Assembly: GCA_029204225.1 (NCBI GenBank)
Contig: CM055102.1
Coordinates: 50,376,426 to 50,435,917, forward strand
From: Diphasiastrum complanatum
Taxonomy: Eukaryota > Streptophyta > Lycopodiopsida > Lycopodiales > Lycopodiaceae
Direction of reading: 5' to 3'
DNA length: 59,492 bases
Shown here: one piece after another, positions 28,446-39,742 of the stretch
Numbering within the stretch: the stretch's first letter is position 1
How the letters are laid out: each line of letters opens with the position of its first letter
The notes under the pieces: generated by a model
Databases searched by the model: none
What the model was told of the DNA's origin: nothing
What the model saw: only the letters and a program-made list of their open reading frames with translations
Made by a program: the position numbers and the translations under genes

Positions 28446-31400
28446 TGGTGTAACGTCTCTGATCAGGACTCTACGAATTGTTCTGCCGGTGAGACACTCA
28501 CTCTTGTTCTGCTCTTACTTGAATGTCTTCGCGAGTTCAAGTAATTATTGAATTATCTGCTCCAGAAAAGATATACCGGAGATCAGACTCCCTTGGGCTC
28601 CAAGGAGGTGCAATTTTTATGATTACAACAATCAATCTGCTCATCAACTTTTATGATTCCAAAATCCCAAAACACGATGCTCCTCAACAACCTTCTACAG
28701 ATCATAACCTTTTCATTTTTGAGACATAAACTAGCAAAGAAGCATCATTGCTTCCAACTAGAGAGTCCAGTATGTCCTAATCCTGGGCATTCATGAAACG
28801 AGCACATTAATCTTAGTAACATTCGATCATGCTGGTTAGATTGGAGCCTGAATGAATCAAGAGAGGTGTTTTGCTGTCTTTCAATGAGTTAATCTTGTGT
28901 CGCTTTTCAGGCCCACATCCAATCTATCCGCTGGCCAGGCTCACATACAAGTCACGCATTGATAGTCAGAGAATGAAATTTCTTAATCGACATCCTCAGC
29001 TAGTGTTAAAACCAACTTGAAGTTCGAGGCTTTTTTAAAGTGGCCTTAGATAATAGATAGTGTGGAAAAAAGGAAAAGTCATTTTGTTTTGCAAGCAAAG
29101 AGATTTTGTCCCGCTTTAGTTGTTTACTCTCAATATCCATTATATTCAATGTGGCCAGATTATTGGGATTAAGCAGCTTGCAATGTGGGTGTGGCGGTCT
29201 TTTTACTTCAGTAACAAACTTGTAGGTAGAATCAAGATTTTTTCTCATTTTAAACTTTATAACCACATTTTCCATTCTGATGAAAGTGAAAAAAAGAATG
29301 ATGTATCGATAGCTTTCTCCTCAAGTGACAAAGAGTTAACCGCCTCCAATCAAAAGTTTAAGTTGCGTTCTAATCTGGAGATGGTAGAACCAATTGGTGA
29401 AGAGATGGTCTGCATGTGATTGATGCTATTAGGCTTTATATGCTGGGTATAATTTTTGCACCATTGGGTAAGATTGAGCTGGATCCCACGTGTGATGATG
29501 GGTACGTCAGTCCATTTGTTGCAAATCTGAATGCTGCAGATGAGTTGCAAAAGATCAACGGATTTTGGAAATAGATCCAGGATCGAGACAGCTTTCATTG
29601 TATATTAGACCAATGTAGTTTAATTGCAATAAATGAGCAGCCGTCTGGCTGGCTACGTGCATGAAGAAGATCATTTCAAAAATACGACTATCCTTTAGAA
29701 TGCCATTACAGTAGGATCGATTCCAAGAGAGTTGATTTACTATATGTGGATTGGAGGACAGACGTAGAGTATCAATCGATTCCTTCTGTACCGTGGATTG
29801 AAGTAAGAGTGCGTAGGCTGAGGTCAAAGTACCAGACCCAATTCTGCCCATAGATCGTTTGTGTAGAATGATGGTTTTGACAGCTGCATGGTCAAATGGC
29901 TAACTGCAGATCGATCTCTGTCACGTTTCAGAAGGAGCGCATTTGATGGTAGGATCGAATTTTCGAAACTCAGCAGAAGATCGAAATATATGGGCGTGAA
30001 TCGGATCAATGGCTTGCTGAAGATCGATGCCGTTCTGCATAAGGAAAAGATGCTCTGACTAGCTGTGATCAAAGCTCTGCATAATAATGCTCAGTAGATC
30101 GATCTTCCCTATAGAAGATAGCCGCCAGCCTGTGAATTGAAAGTCAATGATATAAATCCGATCCAGGGGATCGATTTCCAGGATCGAATTTATTGAATGC
30201 ACAGTGACGACCTGGATCGCTGAGGATGAATCAATTTCTATAAGTGTCATTTTGAATAGCGACCTCCTTGAGAAAAGAAGAAAGGTCCATGCCCTTGAAA
30301 TATCATTGTGTCCTTAAGGTTAGGGTTAGTCTTGAACATAGGCTCATGCCTCAAAGAAATACATTACATTCATTTACCTTGTGTACCTTAAGGTGAGCCA
30401 ACCTTCAGAATAGAGATAGTTCTTTGACAGTAATAAAGGCTACTACCTTGTGAATATGATTCATGATCAGGCTCATTGGATCCATCCAATATGACTTTAT
30501 GAAAATTCGACATTGCAAGTCGAAACCATTGAAGAATCGGTTGTCCATAACAGTTCAATAACAACCTTCTCATGGTAGTACCGATTAACTCAAGGTTGAT
30601 CCTTAGGAACTTTCATATGGTCTCAAAGCAAAGGGCATACCATATGGTTCTGCCGAATAAGGATAAATTGAGTTTTAGAACATTGTCTCCTAAGACGTTA
30701 TAAATTAAGGTTTCTCGGAGTGGAGGTCTTCCATGGTCAAGGCATCAATATTGCCTTTAGATGTTTGACCAATTTACAACATAATGATACTTATAATACC
30801 CATGGAGTTGTTCAAGAATGTAATGAGGCATAGGCATTAACCATTAAAAAGCCATAGCAAGGCTATCACACGCGGCTTCTCGCATGCTTTGCCTGGTGGA
30901 TTGATTGCATGTTCTCATCATGTTATCCTAGCCGAAGTTGTTCTCGTTGTTCGAGCCATCTTTCATTTCGAGCTACAAGCAACAAGGGAAATACCACGCG
31001 AGTGCAATATACACATGCTTATTCAAGTGTGAATGCTTTCTTTTGCCTTTGTTGTCAGTTTCTTCAAACTGTCTAACCTCGTCGATATTTTCATGCAAGT
31101 GGCCTCCAGCTAGAGCTGCATCTATCCTAAATCAAATGCAGCTTTGGGACTACTGATTGTTGGGAGAAGGCATAAGTTATGAAGCAACACCAACTCTTAC
31201 AAATATGCTCAATCATCCCACAGTTATATGTTGATGTGAGGGAAGGTTGAGAGCTAAAATCAGCCCCATTGAATCAAAATAACCTCAAACAAACAATCAC
31301 AACAAATGCAAGAATACTTAAAAGCCAACCAGACTATTTTTGGATAAATTCTTGTAATTGAAGATAATTTCATAGAGTAACTTAATGCTATTAGATCAAC

Positions 31401-31660
31401 CATTAAGCATTACATTATTTACATGCACCATTACTAAGACCCATTCCTAAAAATCAAATAAAGCACCAACTTTTATTAAGGCAGGGCCCTTGTGGCTAGC
31501 CACAATCCCTCCCTTGTTTTGTGTTGAATTTTGATTGCAACTCTTGTTTATTTTACATAGTGCATGTATAAACTCACACATTTACTAGTTAGCAAATGGA
31601 TTGAGATGAGAATCACACTATATTTAGTAGAGCCCATCATGTCATTATGAAAAGCTTGCT
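28446..31660. other. Unclassified 3.2-kb stretch without a recognised gene
   Basis: No retroelement motif and no conserved domain. On the reverse strand four short overlapping frames run from 30250 to 29350 (63, 82, 98 and 82 codons), which could be a decayed gene, but nothing in them is recognisable. The same stretch (29575-30240) is unusually rich in GATCGA. Positions 30290-31660 are plain AT-rich sequence. Confidence 0.4.
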
Positions 31661-32771
31661 CATATTTCTGAAAAAGCTTGCTTGACCAAGCTCGCTCGAG
31701 GCCCATCCCCATAGAAGGGAAACCCGAAGCAGACGACGCAGCAATCGCCAGATGGAAGCTGAAAAATGGAAAGGCTTTCACGCTGATCATCCTCAACATT
31801 ACGGATACCCAGAGCGGTCATGTATCTGAGGCCCAGACATCGAAAGAAGTCTGGGACATCCTGAGCACACTATACAAAGTGCGAGATATAGCTTCCAAGC
31901 TACATCTCATGAAGAAATTTTACTCCCTCAAGATGGCGAATGGTGATTCCTTGCAGAATCACATCAATCAATTCAAGAACCTGCTAAGGCAAATGGCCGT
32001 CATTGGATCTGTAATAGACGATCAAGACGCAGTGATGCAACTGCTTACAAGCTTGCCAAGCTCATACGACAGCTGGGTGATGATCATCATGACACATCCA
32101 GATCGACTCTTTCGAGAGTCATTACTATGTTGTTGCAGGAAGACATGCGGAGGAACAAAGCCTCAAGTTCCTTAGCTGATTCTCATGCTTTATACACCAA
32201 CAAGAGCATGACCAAGCAGAAGAAGAAGAAAGGCCCAAAGCAATCAAAGCCAGACCAGAAACCAGCACAACCCAAAGAACAGTCGAATCCGCAGACGAAG
32301 AAGAAGCTATTCTGGAGATACTACAAGCGAAACAACCACGAAATTCAAGACTGCCAGATACTGCAAGCAAAAAACAACAGCAAGGGGCAATCAAATCAAG
32401 TGGCAAATACAGCTGCAGAAGCTCCATTCAAGAAGCGGATCATGATGCCTTCATGACCAACGGAGCATCCGGCGACAGTTCTTGGTTCCTGGATTCTAGA
32501 GCCACTCAACACATGACTAGTCTCATTGGCTGTTACGAGTCCTGTACACCTTACAATCCCAAAAAATATGTTCACCTTGGCGACAATAGCACACACGCTA
32601 TAAAAGGTGAAGGTACTGTAAGATTAAGCTTTGCAAATGATCAGTCTAAGCTACTTTTTAAAGTCCTGTATGTACCAAATTTGTCTACGAATCTACTCGC
32701 TGTTAGCAGAATCACAGATCTAGGACATAGAGTAGAATTCAAATGTGATCAGTGCAAAGTAGTTGTGTCGT
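31661..32771 (+). pseudogene. Copia gag and protease start (family B-like), degenerate
   Basis: Gag UBN2-type features: ARWKLKNGKAFTLI, SKEVWDILSTLYKVRD, LHLMKKFYSLKMANGDSL, HINQFKNLLRQMAVIG, LLTSLPSSYDSWVM. A frameshift near 32110 leads to a lysine-rich linker. The zinc knuckle has decayed to FWRYYKRNNHEIQDC (first two Cys replaced). The protease motif is SSWFLDSRATQHMT, with the catalytic DSG reading DSR. Pre-integrase text (LLFKVLYVPNLSTNLLAVS) ends at a stop at 32771, where unrelated sequence begins. The family assignment is tentative. Confidence 0.85.
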
Positions 32772-34554
32772 AGTATACCAACAAGGTTAATATAGATTTT
32801 GTAGTAAATAACGTCGAACCCACAGAGGACAGCGTTAGAAAGTTATGTATTTGGTACAATTTATGATTTATTTCGAGTGTAGTGGCTTCGGATTTTATTC
32901 TGGTTGTCAACAGACATTAGAAAGTAACCAGTATTACTTATGTTGGGGTGTGTAGTGTTAATAATTCCAGAACAACAGTCTTTCCTCTATCAAATCAAAT
33001 GAAACGCGTTCTATAGGTGAGATGTTATCAGAGTAGTATAGCAGTACTACACTCCGGCTGATTAAGGTGTCAATAGAGAGTCGAGAAATGCTCGACGTAT
33101 TCGTGGTTGTGTAGACAATTAATTAATCATGTTTGTGAACTGTTCATTTCTAGACAAAAGTCCTCAACAACTTAAGTCTAAGGTTTTGGGTTAAAAAAAA
33201 CCGAATAGTTTTAGAACATGTTAGAAATCAGAAACAGATCAAAGACTCAATTCTTCAGATAGGGACTGTCATCTCATATGTATACATACAGTTTTATTCA
33301 ATGATTGTCCTAGACTGTACCAAATGCAGACGTTGTTCGAGTGCCGAAAAGAAAGTATTCGCGACAAACAAATAAAGGATTTTAAGACAGTTCTTTAGAG
33401 CATGTTTTACGGATACACAACAAACGACTATAATGCGCTAGAGAGTCTGTCTGATCAAAGAGTAATTCATGTAATGCATTAGGGATTGCTAGTAGACTCA
33501 GGATCACTCACACTCAACAATGCGGAGAACATAGATAAGGGAGAATAACTCTCAGCACTCTATTCACTTCTTCAACCTCTTACATATGCATAAACTCTTC
33601 TCTCTCGATGGTCGAGACTAAAGTGTGAGATCAATATATGTTCTGTGGGACAAACAAACACACCTCTAAACAAACAGGTGCGTCGCTCCTGCAAAAAGGT
33701 CTAGTTAACAATTAGATTGAGTATACATTCAATTATACCATAAGAGGTATATTTAACTAAGAGTTAAAATTATTCTAGTTTAATATGGCGATTCATATCT
33801 AGTCATTTTGCGTGGACGACCTAGTAAAGGCTATCCAAGACAATGTCTTCCCTTTTAAAGGTCTTGTCCTTAAATACAAGGCAAGTACTTAGGAGATATA
33901 TTCTCGAAAATTGACTTAGGCCTCTTCATGATTTATATTTATCCAGCTCATATCTTCATTTTTGAGTATATCATGCCATATTTATGTTGATATTCAATAT
34001 TTGACAATTTCGTGGCATCACATATCCCCTTCCTCAAATGTGAAACGTCCTCGTGAACATATAATCTTCATTTTGAGGATCATTCACGAAACATTCTGTT
34101 CTTCAAATTTTTGTTAAGGCGAAAAGATATTTCTTCATATGATTCTTCCTTTAGATATTTCTTCGTCTTAGAGAATATGTGTCTTTGTTGTTTTTTTAAA
34201 TAGGTTGATTTGATTTGATCTTTGAATTCTTGATAAGAACTGGAATCAAACTTCAAAGATCTAGATTCAGCATCACATAGAAACATGACCATGACATAGG
34301 CAAGAATGAATATTCATGAAGGATTCAATTCTTCGTGTAGTTTTTCGGATAACTCCAAATTTTGTTGAGCCTCAATCAACATCAAGTCTTGCTTTGATTT
34401 TGTATAATAGCCAACTGGTAGGTTGCCGAATTCTTGAAGCTTAACAGGGAGCAATGTTCCATCGAACAGCTCCTGAGTTAACTTTCTGTCTACATCTGAA
34501 TCACTACGTAGTGTAATTTCTTTACAATAGCGAGCTGAAAATCTTATAAATTCA
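32772..34554. other. Unclassified insertion, probably degenerate LTR-element sequence
   Basis: It interrupts copia text on both sides. The left part contains ATAACGTCGAACCCACAGAG-like text often seen inside plant LTRs. The right part (about 34554-34030, reverse strand) is nearly open: DSDVDRKLTQELFDGTLLP, GYYTKSKQDLMLIEAQQ, SSYQEFKDQIKSTYL and a stop-broken HEDVSHLRKGI. No polymerase motif. Classification as a retroelement is inference. Confidence 0.45.
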
Positions 34555-34900
34555 AGTGGTACTTGATCGCATTGTGTTTCGTTCTGGAATGGAACACGAG
34601 ATCTTTCGTTAGGTGTATTGTAGAGGTGTTGTCCGTCTACAAGGCCAGGGGCTCGTTCTTTATTTCATCCAATTCGTCCAGGAACTGCCTTAGCCAGATT
34701 ATCTCATTGGCCATCTTTGCTGCTGCAACATATTCTGCTTCACAGGATGACTGGACTACAATGGTCTGTTTCTTGCTGACCCAGAAAACTACTACTCCTC
34801 ATGCGATGGTGCATCCTCCTGAGATGCTATTACAGTCATCCTTGAGAGATGCCCATAGCATCGCTGCAGGAAAGTATCCTGAAACTTGCATCACGACAAT
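34555..34900 (-). pseudogene. Copia family B RNase H fragment (copy 1)
   Basis: The reverse strand has the SSCEAEYVAAAKMANEIIWL-type region and NTSAIHLTKD-like text, closely similar to 40606-41003. It is cut at 34554 within the IKYHL-equivalent position, where non-copia sequence starts. It continues the RT frame to its right. Confidence 0.8.
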
Positions 34901-36264
34901 AACACAAGCCATAATCCCTTGTTAATTGAAGATATTGCAAAATTTGTTTTGCAATCTTCCAATGTGTTGAGTCTGGATTCGTGCAAAATTGGCCCATCCT
35001 AAATACTGCATAAGCAATATCAGGACGTGTGTTGTCAACAAGATACATCAGTGATCCTATCAGCTTCCTATAAGGTGTGAGCTGCATTTGTTCTCTCTCT
35101 TCCTCAATCTTTGGATAGTCATCATTCGTCAGCACCATCCCTGCGAGCATTGGAGTGTTTGCTCCTTTACAGTTCAACATCTCAAAGTCCTCTAGGATCT
35201 TCTGGGTGTATCTGGACTGGTGAAGGTATAACTTACCTCCCTCATAGTCTCTTTGAATTTGTAAGCCTAGGTAACATTTGTCTTCTTCCAGATCCACGAT
35301 CTCAAAATGTTTCAAGATGTTTGCTTTTACTTCAGCAATTAGCTGCTCACTTCTGCAAAGTATTAGAGTGTCATCCACATATACAACTACTATGATGATC
35401 TGCCCATCTGTAACTCTGACACATACATTGGAATCAGCCAACAGAGACTTGAATCCTAATGATTTCAGGGCTTGTTCTTTCTTCTTCTACCATTGTCGGG
35501 CTGATTGTTTCAGACCATAGATGCTTCTATGCATTCTGCATGCATAGTCAGAAACTGAATTTGAGACATATCCTGGGGGTTTATCCATGTAGACCTCTTT
35601 GTCTAATTCGCCATGCAAGAAGGCTGTCTTCTCATCCACAATGTGGATCCTGAGGTCATAAGCTGCTGCATATGCAAATAACAGACGTAGGGACAAATGT
35701 TTGATGACAGGAGAGAAGGTTTCAAAGTAGTCAATACTATATCTCTGAGAAAAATCTTTCGCTACTAGTCTTGCCTTGTATTTCGTCACATTCCCGTATG
35801 GTCCGTATTTGAGCTTGAAGACCCATTTGCATTTGACAGTCTTGCGCTTATGTGGTAATGGCTCCAACGTCCATACCTGGTTCTTCCTCATGGACTCCAT
35901 CTCTTCATTCATGGCTTGGATCCATCTGTCCTTTTCTGGACCTTCAATCGCCTTCTCAAAAGTCTGTGGTTCCCCATTGAACCCGCATAACTCTTCTGAT
36001 GTGGAAGCTGAGCTACCTGGCACATATCTTGCTGGCGCTCTTCGTGGTCTTGTCAACCTTCTAGGAGATCCTCCTAGAACAGCTATGCCTTTGCCCTTGT
36101 CTTCTCTATTTGGTCCGAAACCATTTTGGTTTAAAGGAACTGCGACAGCAGACTGCCTCTCGAATCTTTCTTCGTTAGATTCGTCGCTCGAATGGGAGAC
36201 GACTCAAAAATCTTCATTTTCGTGTTCGTCCTCTTCTCCCTATGTCATTGGCAGCAGGTCATAG
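34836..36264 (-). pseudogene. Copia family B reverse transcriptase
   Basis: Two frames split by a stop at about 35487. N-terminal part: RRAPARYVPGSS, CGFNGEPQTFEKAIEG, KCKWVFKLKYGPYGNVTK, YFETFSPVIKH, VDEKTAFLHGELDKEVYM, SIYGLKQSARQW. C-terminal part: the catalytic VVYVDDTLIL, DKCYLGLQIQRDYEGG, TPYRKLIGSLMYLVDNTRPDI and GQFCTNPDSTHWK. Apart from that stop it is among the better-preserved copia RTs in the window. Confidence 0.93.
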
Positions 36265-36455
36265 TATTGTCTCTCCAGAACTTCGTAGCTGATAGGATCG
36301 TCTTGGCCATTGTCCTGCTCTCATCGAATCTGACATCTCTCACTATTTTCATAGTATTCATGTCTGGCATGTAGACTCTGTAGTATGACGAGTTGTTGTC
36401 GTAACCTACTAGAAATTTTTGTTGAACTTTCTCATCAAGCTTCTTACGAAGCTTT
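36265..36455 (-). pseudogene. Copia family B integrase C-terminus
   Basis: Reverse-strand text FLVGYDNNSSYYRVYMPD and RDVRFDES, the conserved end of copia integrase, lies directly upstream of the RT. It breaks off at about 36455 (RERKLRKKLDEKVQQ) where the GTCTCGC-containing tail sequence starts; the integrase core is missing. Confidence 0.75.
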
Positions 36456-36456
36456 C

Positions 36457-36908
36457 TCTCACGAATAGATGTCTCGCTTACTAGCGGACTTGTGGATCTC
36501 TATGGATCTTGATCACAGAACTCGTCTCGCACGCAGGCGGACTTCTTGTCTATATTTCATCTTGATTGCTTTCTAGCATCAGACTGCTACACTGTATGTG
36601 TGCTCTGTCATCTGGTGTCAAGTATCATCCAGCAAGTATATAGTCGTTCTATGTAACTTTTAAGATTAGAGTGACTAAACATCTACAACTAATCAGGACA
36701 TTACAAGAGTGGCAGATTAGCCATGACCTAGAGTGTATCTGTTGATGTCATGTCGTCGGATCAGATATCTGTACTTCTGGGTACTTGCATGATCTTCGCT
36801 GGTACTCTTTGGAGCATGAGGGCAGAAAGTCTTTTGCGACATTTTTTGTGTCGTGTCGTTGGTTTCGTTTCCATCATCTAACTTTCTCGTGCTTGACCGC
36901 AAACGATT
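36457..36908 (-). repeat. Copia B 3' tail/LTR-like sequence, left part
   Basis: Homologous to 18669 onward: GTCTCGCTTACTAGCGGAC at 36471-36489, with a second GTCTCGC..GCGGAC unit near 36524-36542. It is interrupted at 36908 by the non-autonomous element and continues at 40384-40625. Confidence 0.65.
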
Positions 36909-37558
36909 TGTGAGAGATTTCAACTAGTTTAGTCTAGTTTAGTCACATTTTGGTAAATTGTCAATAAGAGGCCAAAACTCATTTTAGACTTAGAGATAAA
37001 CTTTTTGAAGTTATATTAGTTTAAAATACATTCAATAAACACTTTTGGAAAGTGTGGGAAAGTTGGTAGTCGAGTTTGAGAGAGATTCAAATTTGAACTT
37101 TGGGTACATTGAATTTAGACCCAAAAATAGTAGGGTTTACATTTTGGAGGGAAAGCCAAGTGGCCAAATAGGGTTTAAAAACTCTATAAAAGGATGTAAC
37201 TCATGGAGAGACACATCTTCTCTCTTCTCTCTCTCATTTCATCATTATATATGGTTCTCTTTGGGTTCTACTACTCATTGGTGCACTATCTTGGTATTAT
37301 CTTGCAATCTTGTGTGTAGAATGATCATTTATTGCTATTTTCAGTTCCACACGTGTGAAATACAGTAGGGTACTGTAATTGGACAACAAACATATTTTAT
37401 GTTTTGGTTCATGTTTGATCAATATCTCTTAGAGTTTGCATCTCATTTTGTATGTAGATGCTGATTTTTCTACATTGGCAGGATTGTTGGTTTGCTCCTT
37501 ATTGTAACCAAAGATTTGGGACATGGATTGGATCTTGAATGATCTGAAATCCTTCACA
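36909..37558 (+). repeat. 5' LTR of the non-autonomous element
   Basis: 650 bp. TATA box TATAAAAG at 37185-37192, followed by a CT-rich stretch (37208-37237), a typical plant promoter layout. The palindromic motif CACACGTGTG lies at 37348-37357. The LTR end is followed by 36 bp (37559-37594) identical to the 3' flank rather than by a PBS. Confidence 0.88.
37185..37192 (+). promoter_or_regulatory. LTR TATA box
   Basis: CTCTATAAAAGG in the 5' LTR, conserved at 40009-40016 in the 3' LTR, with a pyrimidine-rich patch about 20 bp downstream. Likely core promoter of the element. Confidence 0.7.
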
Positions 37559-39565
37559 CGATTCTCATGCGTGAATCTTTCGTGTTCGTGTCTTGAGGAT
37601 AATGATGGTGTTTCAAAGGTTCTTCATGGCAAGTGCAAGCATGCAAAAGGTAAAGAAAAAGCTAACTTCATCAATGGAGGTGGTGAAGGTTCTTCCTTGG
37701 AAAAGATTGTTGCTAATGATTTCTTTGATCTTATGGAAAAAGATGTTGCTATTTGCATTCATGAAGGAGGTGGTTCTTCTACATTCTTTTGTGATGAGTC
37801 CAAGAAAGTCATTTTTGCAGCAAGTGGAGTCACATTTCTTCATAAAGAAAGTAGATCAAATGGTTCTATCAAGAGACTTGGTGAGGGAGATAGTCACAAG
37901 TCAAGAAGAAGAGAAGTATGTGAAGAGTTCAAAGTAGGATGTACTTTGAATGATGTCATTGTGAATGATAGTGAGGAAGAATCATTATCATATGAGTCAT
38001 TACCTAAAACATTGAGTAAAAGTTCTTGTTTGAAAAAAGAGAGTACTTCAATCATCCTTATGTTGAAGGTACTAGTCATTTTTTTCATGGCTTCTATTGT
38101 TTTTGTGGTTTCTACTTCTTATGATGCAATAATTAAGAGGGAGTCTTATGAAGGGAAGAGCAATGGAAGATTGGTTCTTGGAAAGATCCAAGGCATGGAT
38201 CTCACATATCTTCATCAACTCAAGAGATTCTATGATTGTGAATTGATCACTCATGATCGAGATGGCAAAAGGTTGGTTGGAGAAGACTACATGGAACAAA
38301 TCGAGAGGCAATGTATTCAAGACAAGGGAGATCTCATTGGTGAGCTTATTGAGGTTTGTTATGGACTCAAGAAGGCTGGATGTATTAGGTTTGATACTCA
38401 TCTTCACCTACTCTACTTCATGTTGAATGGAAAGTTTGGAATCTATCTTTTGATTTATGATGGTGACATTGGTGACATTGTTTTCACTAACCTTTGTGGA
38501 AATTTGAGATCAAGCATTCATGAGATCTTGTTGGATATAGATCATATGTTTGAAAGGGAGTATTTCCAGAGGTTCAGGTCTGAAGATATTCATATCTTTG
38601 ATATCTTTGATGATCAAGAGAAAGGTAAGCAAGTGGAAGCGACTCACTTTGCTTTATTCACATGTTTTGAAGAATTTTCTTGTGTAGATGATGCTATGCA
38701 AGTGGATATTGGTTCTCATGGTTCTCATACTAGAAAAGCAAGTAATGGATCTGGAAAACAAATTTTGTTCAATGGCTTTGATGGTCAAGAGGAAGATCAA
38801 GAGGTTGGTCTCAAAGGGCTTCAACAACACAAAAGGAAAGGTGGCAATTTGGAGCTAGTCAAGAGCATCAAAGGAAGGTTTTTTGACAAAGATGTTATGG
38901 ATCTATTTTTGCAGCTTATTAAAGACTCAAGTAAGGTCAAAGGAGCGGCAAGGAAGTGTCGTTCAAGTTTACTTTACTTGTTCTATCTCATGTTTGAGCA
39001 ATTTCATGTGGATGTGTGCAAATTGTCAAGATATGGACAAACTAGCTACATTGTCTTGCAATATCTTATTGTTGGAGTTGTACTAGCATTCTTCGCTGGT
39101 TTTGCTGATGGAAATGAAGCTAATGGAGGTTCATCATGTCACTCATCCATGGCTAAGTTCTCAAGTGTTGAGCTACTTGGTGCCAATACTTGGAGATTGT
39201 CAATTTTTGGTGAATTCATGGTCATTTTCTTGTGTCAAGTAGATCTTGAAGATGGACTAGTGCAACCTACTTGGTTTATGGAGTCATGTGGTGCTGGATT
39301 TGCATTATTAATGTACTCAGCTACTCATGGATTTCCAAGGTTTGATGGTTTCTTGTGGCAAGATGGAGATGGAGACTCATTCATGGAGTTTTATGGTGAA
39401 GACATATCAAGAAAGGACAAAGTTGGAGGAGACAAGCAAGCAAATGGTCATCACTCACATTTATTGTTTGGTTGCTATAATTTTCCAGAGAGTACAAAGT
39501 TTGAAACATGGAGGAATCATTTCATTCACATTCTATTTGGTTCTTCATGTTCTAGTATATCTTGA
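37523..39565 (+). CDS. Unknown 680-residue protein of a non-autonomous LTR element
   Basis: Uninterrupted 680-codon ORF in AT-rich DNA where almost every other frame is broken. The first ATG (37523) lies inside the 5' LTR: residues 1-12 are LTR-encoded, 13-24 come from the 36-bp flank-like segment, and only from residue 25 (LEDNDGVSK) is the sequence element-specific. The true start may differ. Visible features: Cys/His/Lys-rich start (GKCKHAKGKEK); an acidic Ser/Glu stretch near 148-160; a hydrophobic segment about 177-198 (IILMLKVLVIFFMASIVFVV); a second about 507-528 (IVLQYLIVGVVLAFFAGF); Asp/Phe-rich text between (HIFDIFDDQEKG). Two possible membrane spans. No RT, integrase, protease, zinc knuckle or capsid motif recognised. 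I cannot assign a function; it may be a captured host sequence. Confidence 0.7.
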   Translation: MDWILNDLKSFTRFSCVNLSCSCLEDNDGVSKVLHGKCKHAKGKEKANFINGGGEGSSLEKIVANDFFDLMEKDVAICIHEGGGSSTFFCDESKKVIFAASGVTFLHKESRSNGSIKRLGEGDSHKSRRREVCEEFKVGCTLNDVIVNDSEEESLSYESLPKTLSKSSCLKKESTSIILMLKVLVIFFMASIVFVVSTSYDAIIKRESYEGKSNGRLVLGKIQGMDLTYLHQLKRFYDCELITHDRDGKRLVGEDYMEQIERQCIQDKGDLIGELIEVCYGLKKAGCIRFDTHLHLLYFMLNGKFGIYLLIYDGDIGDIVFTNLCGNLRSSIHEILLDIDHMFEREYFQRFRSEDIHIFDIFDDQEKGKQVEATHFALFTCFEEFSCVDDAMQVDIGSHGSHTRKASNGSGKQILFNGFDGQEEDQEVGLKGLQQHKRKGGNLELVKSIKGRFFDKDVMDLFLQLIKDSSKVKGAARKCRSSLLYLFYLMFEQFHVDVCKLSRYGQTSYIVLQYLIVGVVLAFFAGFADGNEANGGSSCHSSMAKFSSVELLGANTWRLSIFGEFMVIFLCQVDLEDGLVQPTWFMESCGAGFALLMYSATHGFPRFDGFLWQDGDGDSFMEFYGEDISRKDKVGGDKQANGHHSHLLFGCYNFPESTKFETWRNHFIHILFGSSCSSIS

Positions 39566-39742
39566 TGTGCAAAATTGATGTAAGAAATAGTGAAGCATCC
39601 AATTTGGACACTATTCTCTATATCAATTATGAAAGATACTTTAAAACCTTAGAAAGAAGATCTATACTTAGGATGGAGATCATTCTAAAGTTGGATCAAA
39701 GTTCTATTGTTAAAACTATGCCAAAACTAGTTGAAAAGGGAG
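39566..39742 (+). other. 3' untranslated end and polypurine tract of the non-autonomous element
   Basis: A 61-codon frame in another phase (39562-39747) has no known features. The segment ends in GAAAAGGGAG (39733-39742) directly before the LTR, the expected start site for plus-strand DNA synthesis. Confidence 0.8.

Noticed and set aside
37593-37937. 114-codon frame MRIMMVFQRFF.. overlapping the 680-codon ORF, also seen on the reverse strand at 3837-3957
   Set aside because: It recurs only because the nucleotide sequence recurs; the long ORF in the other frame is the better candidate.
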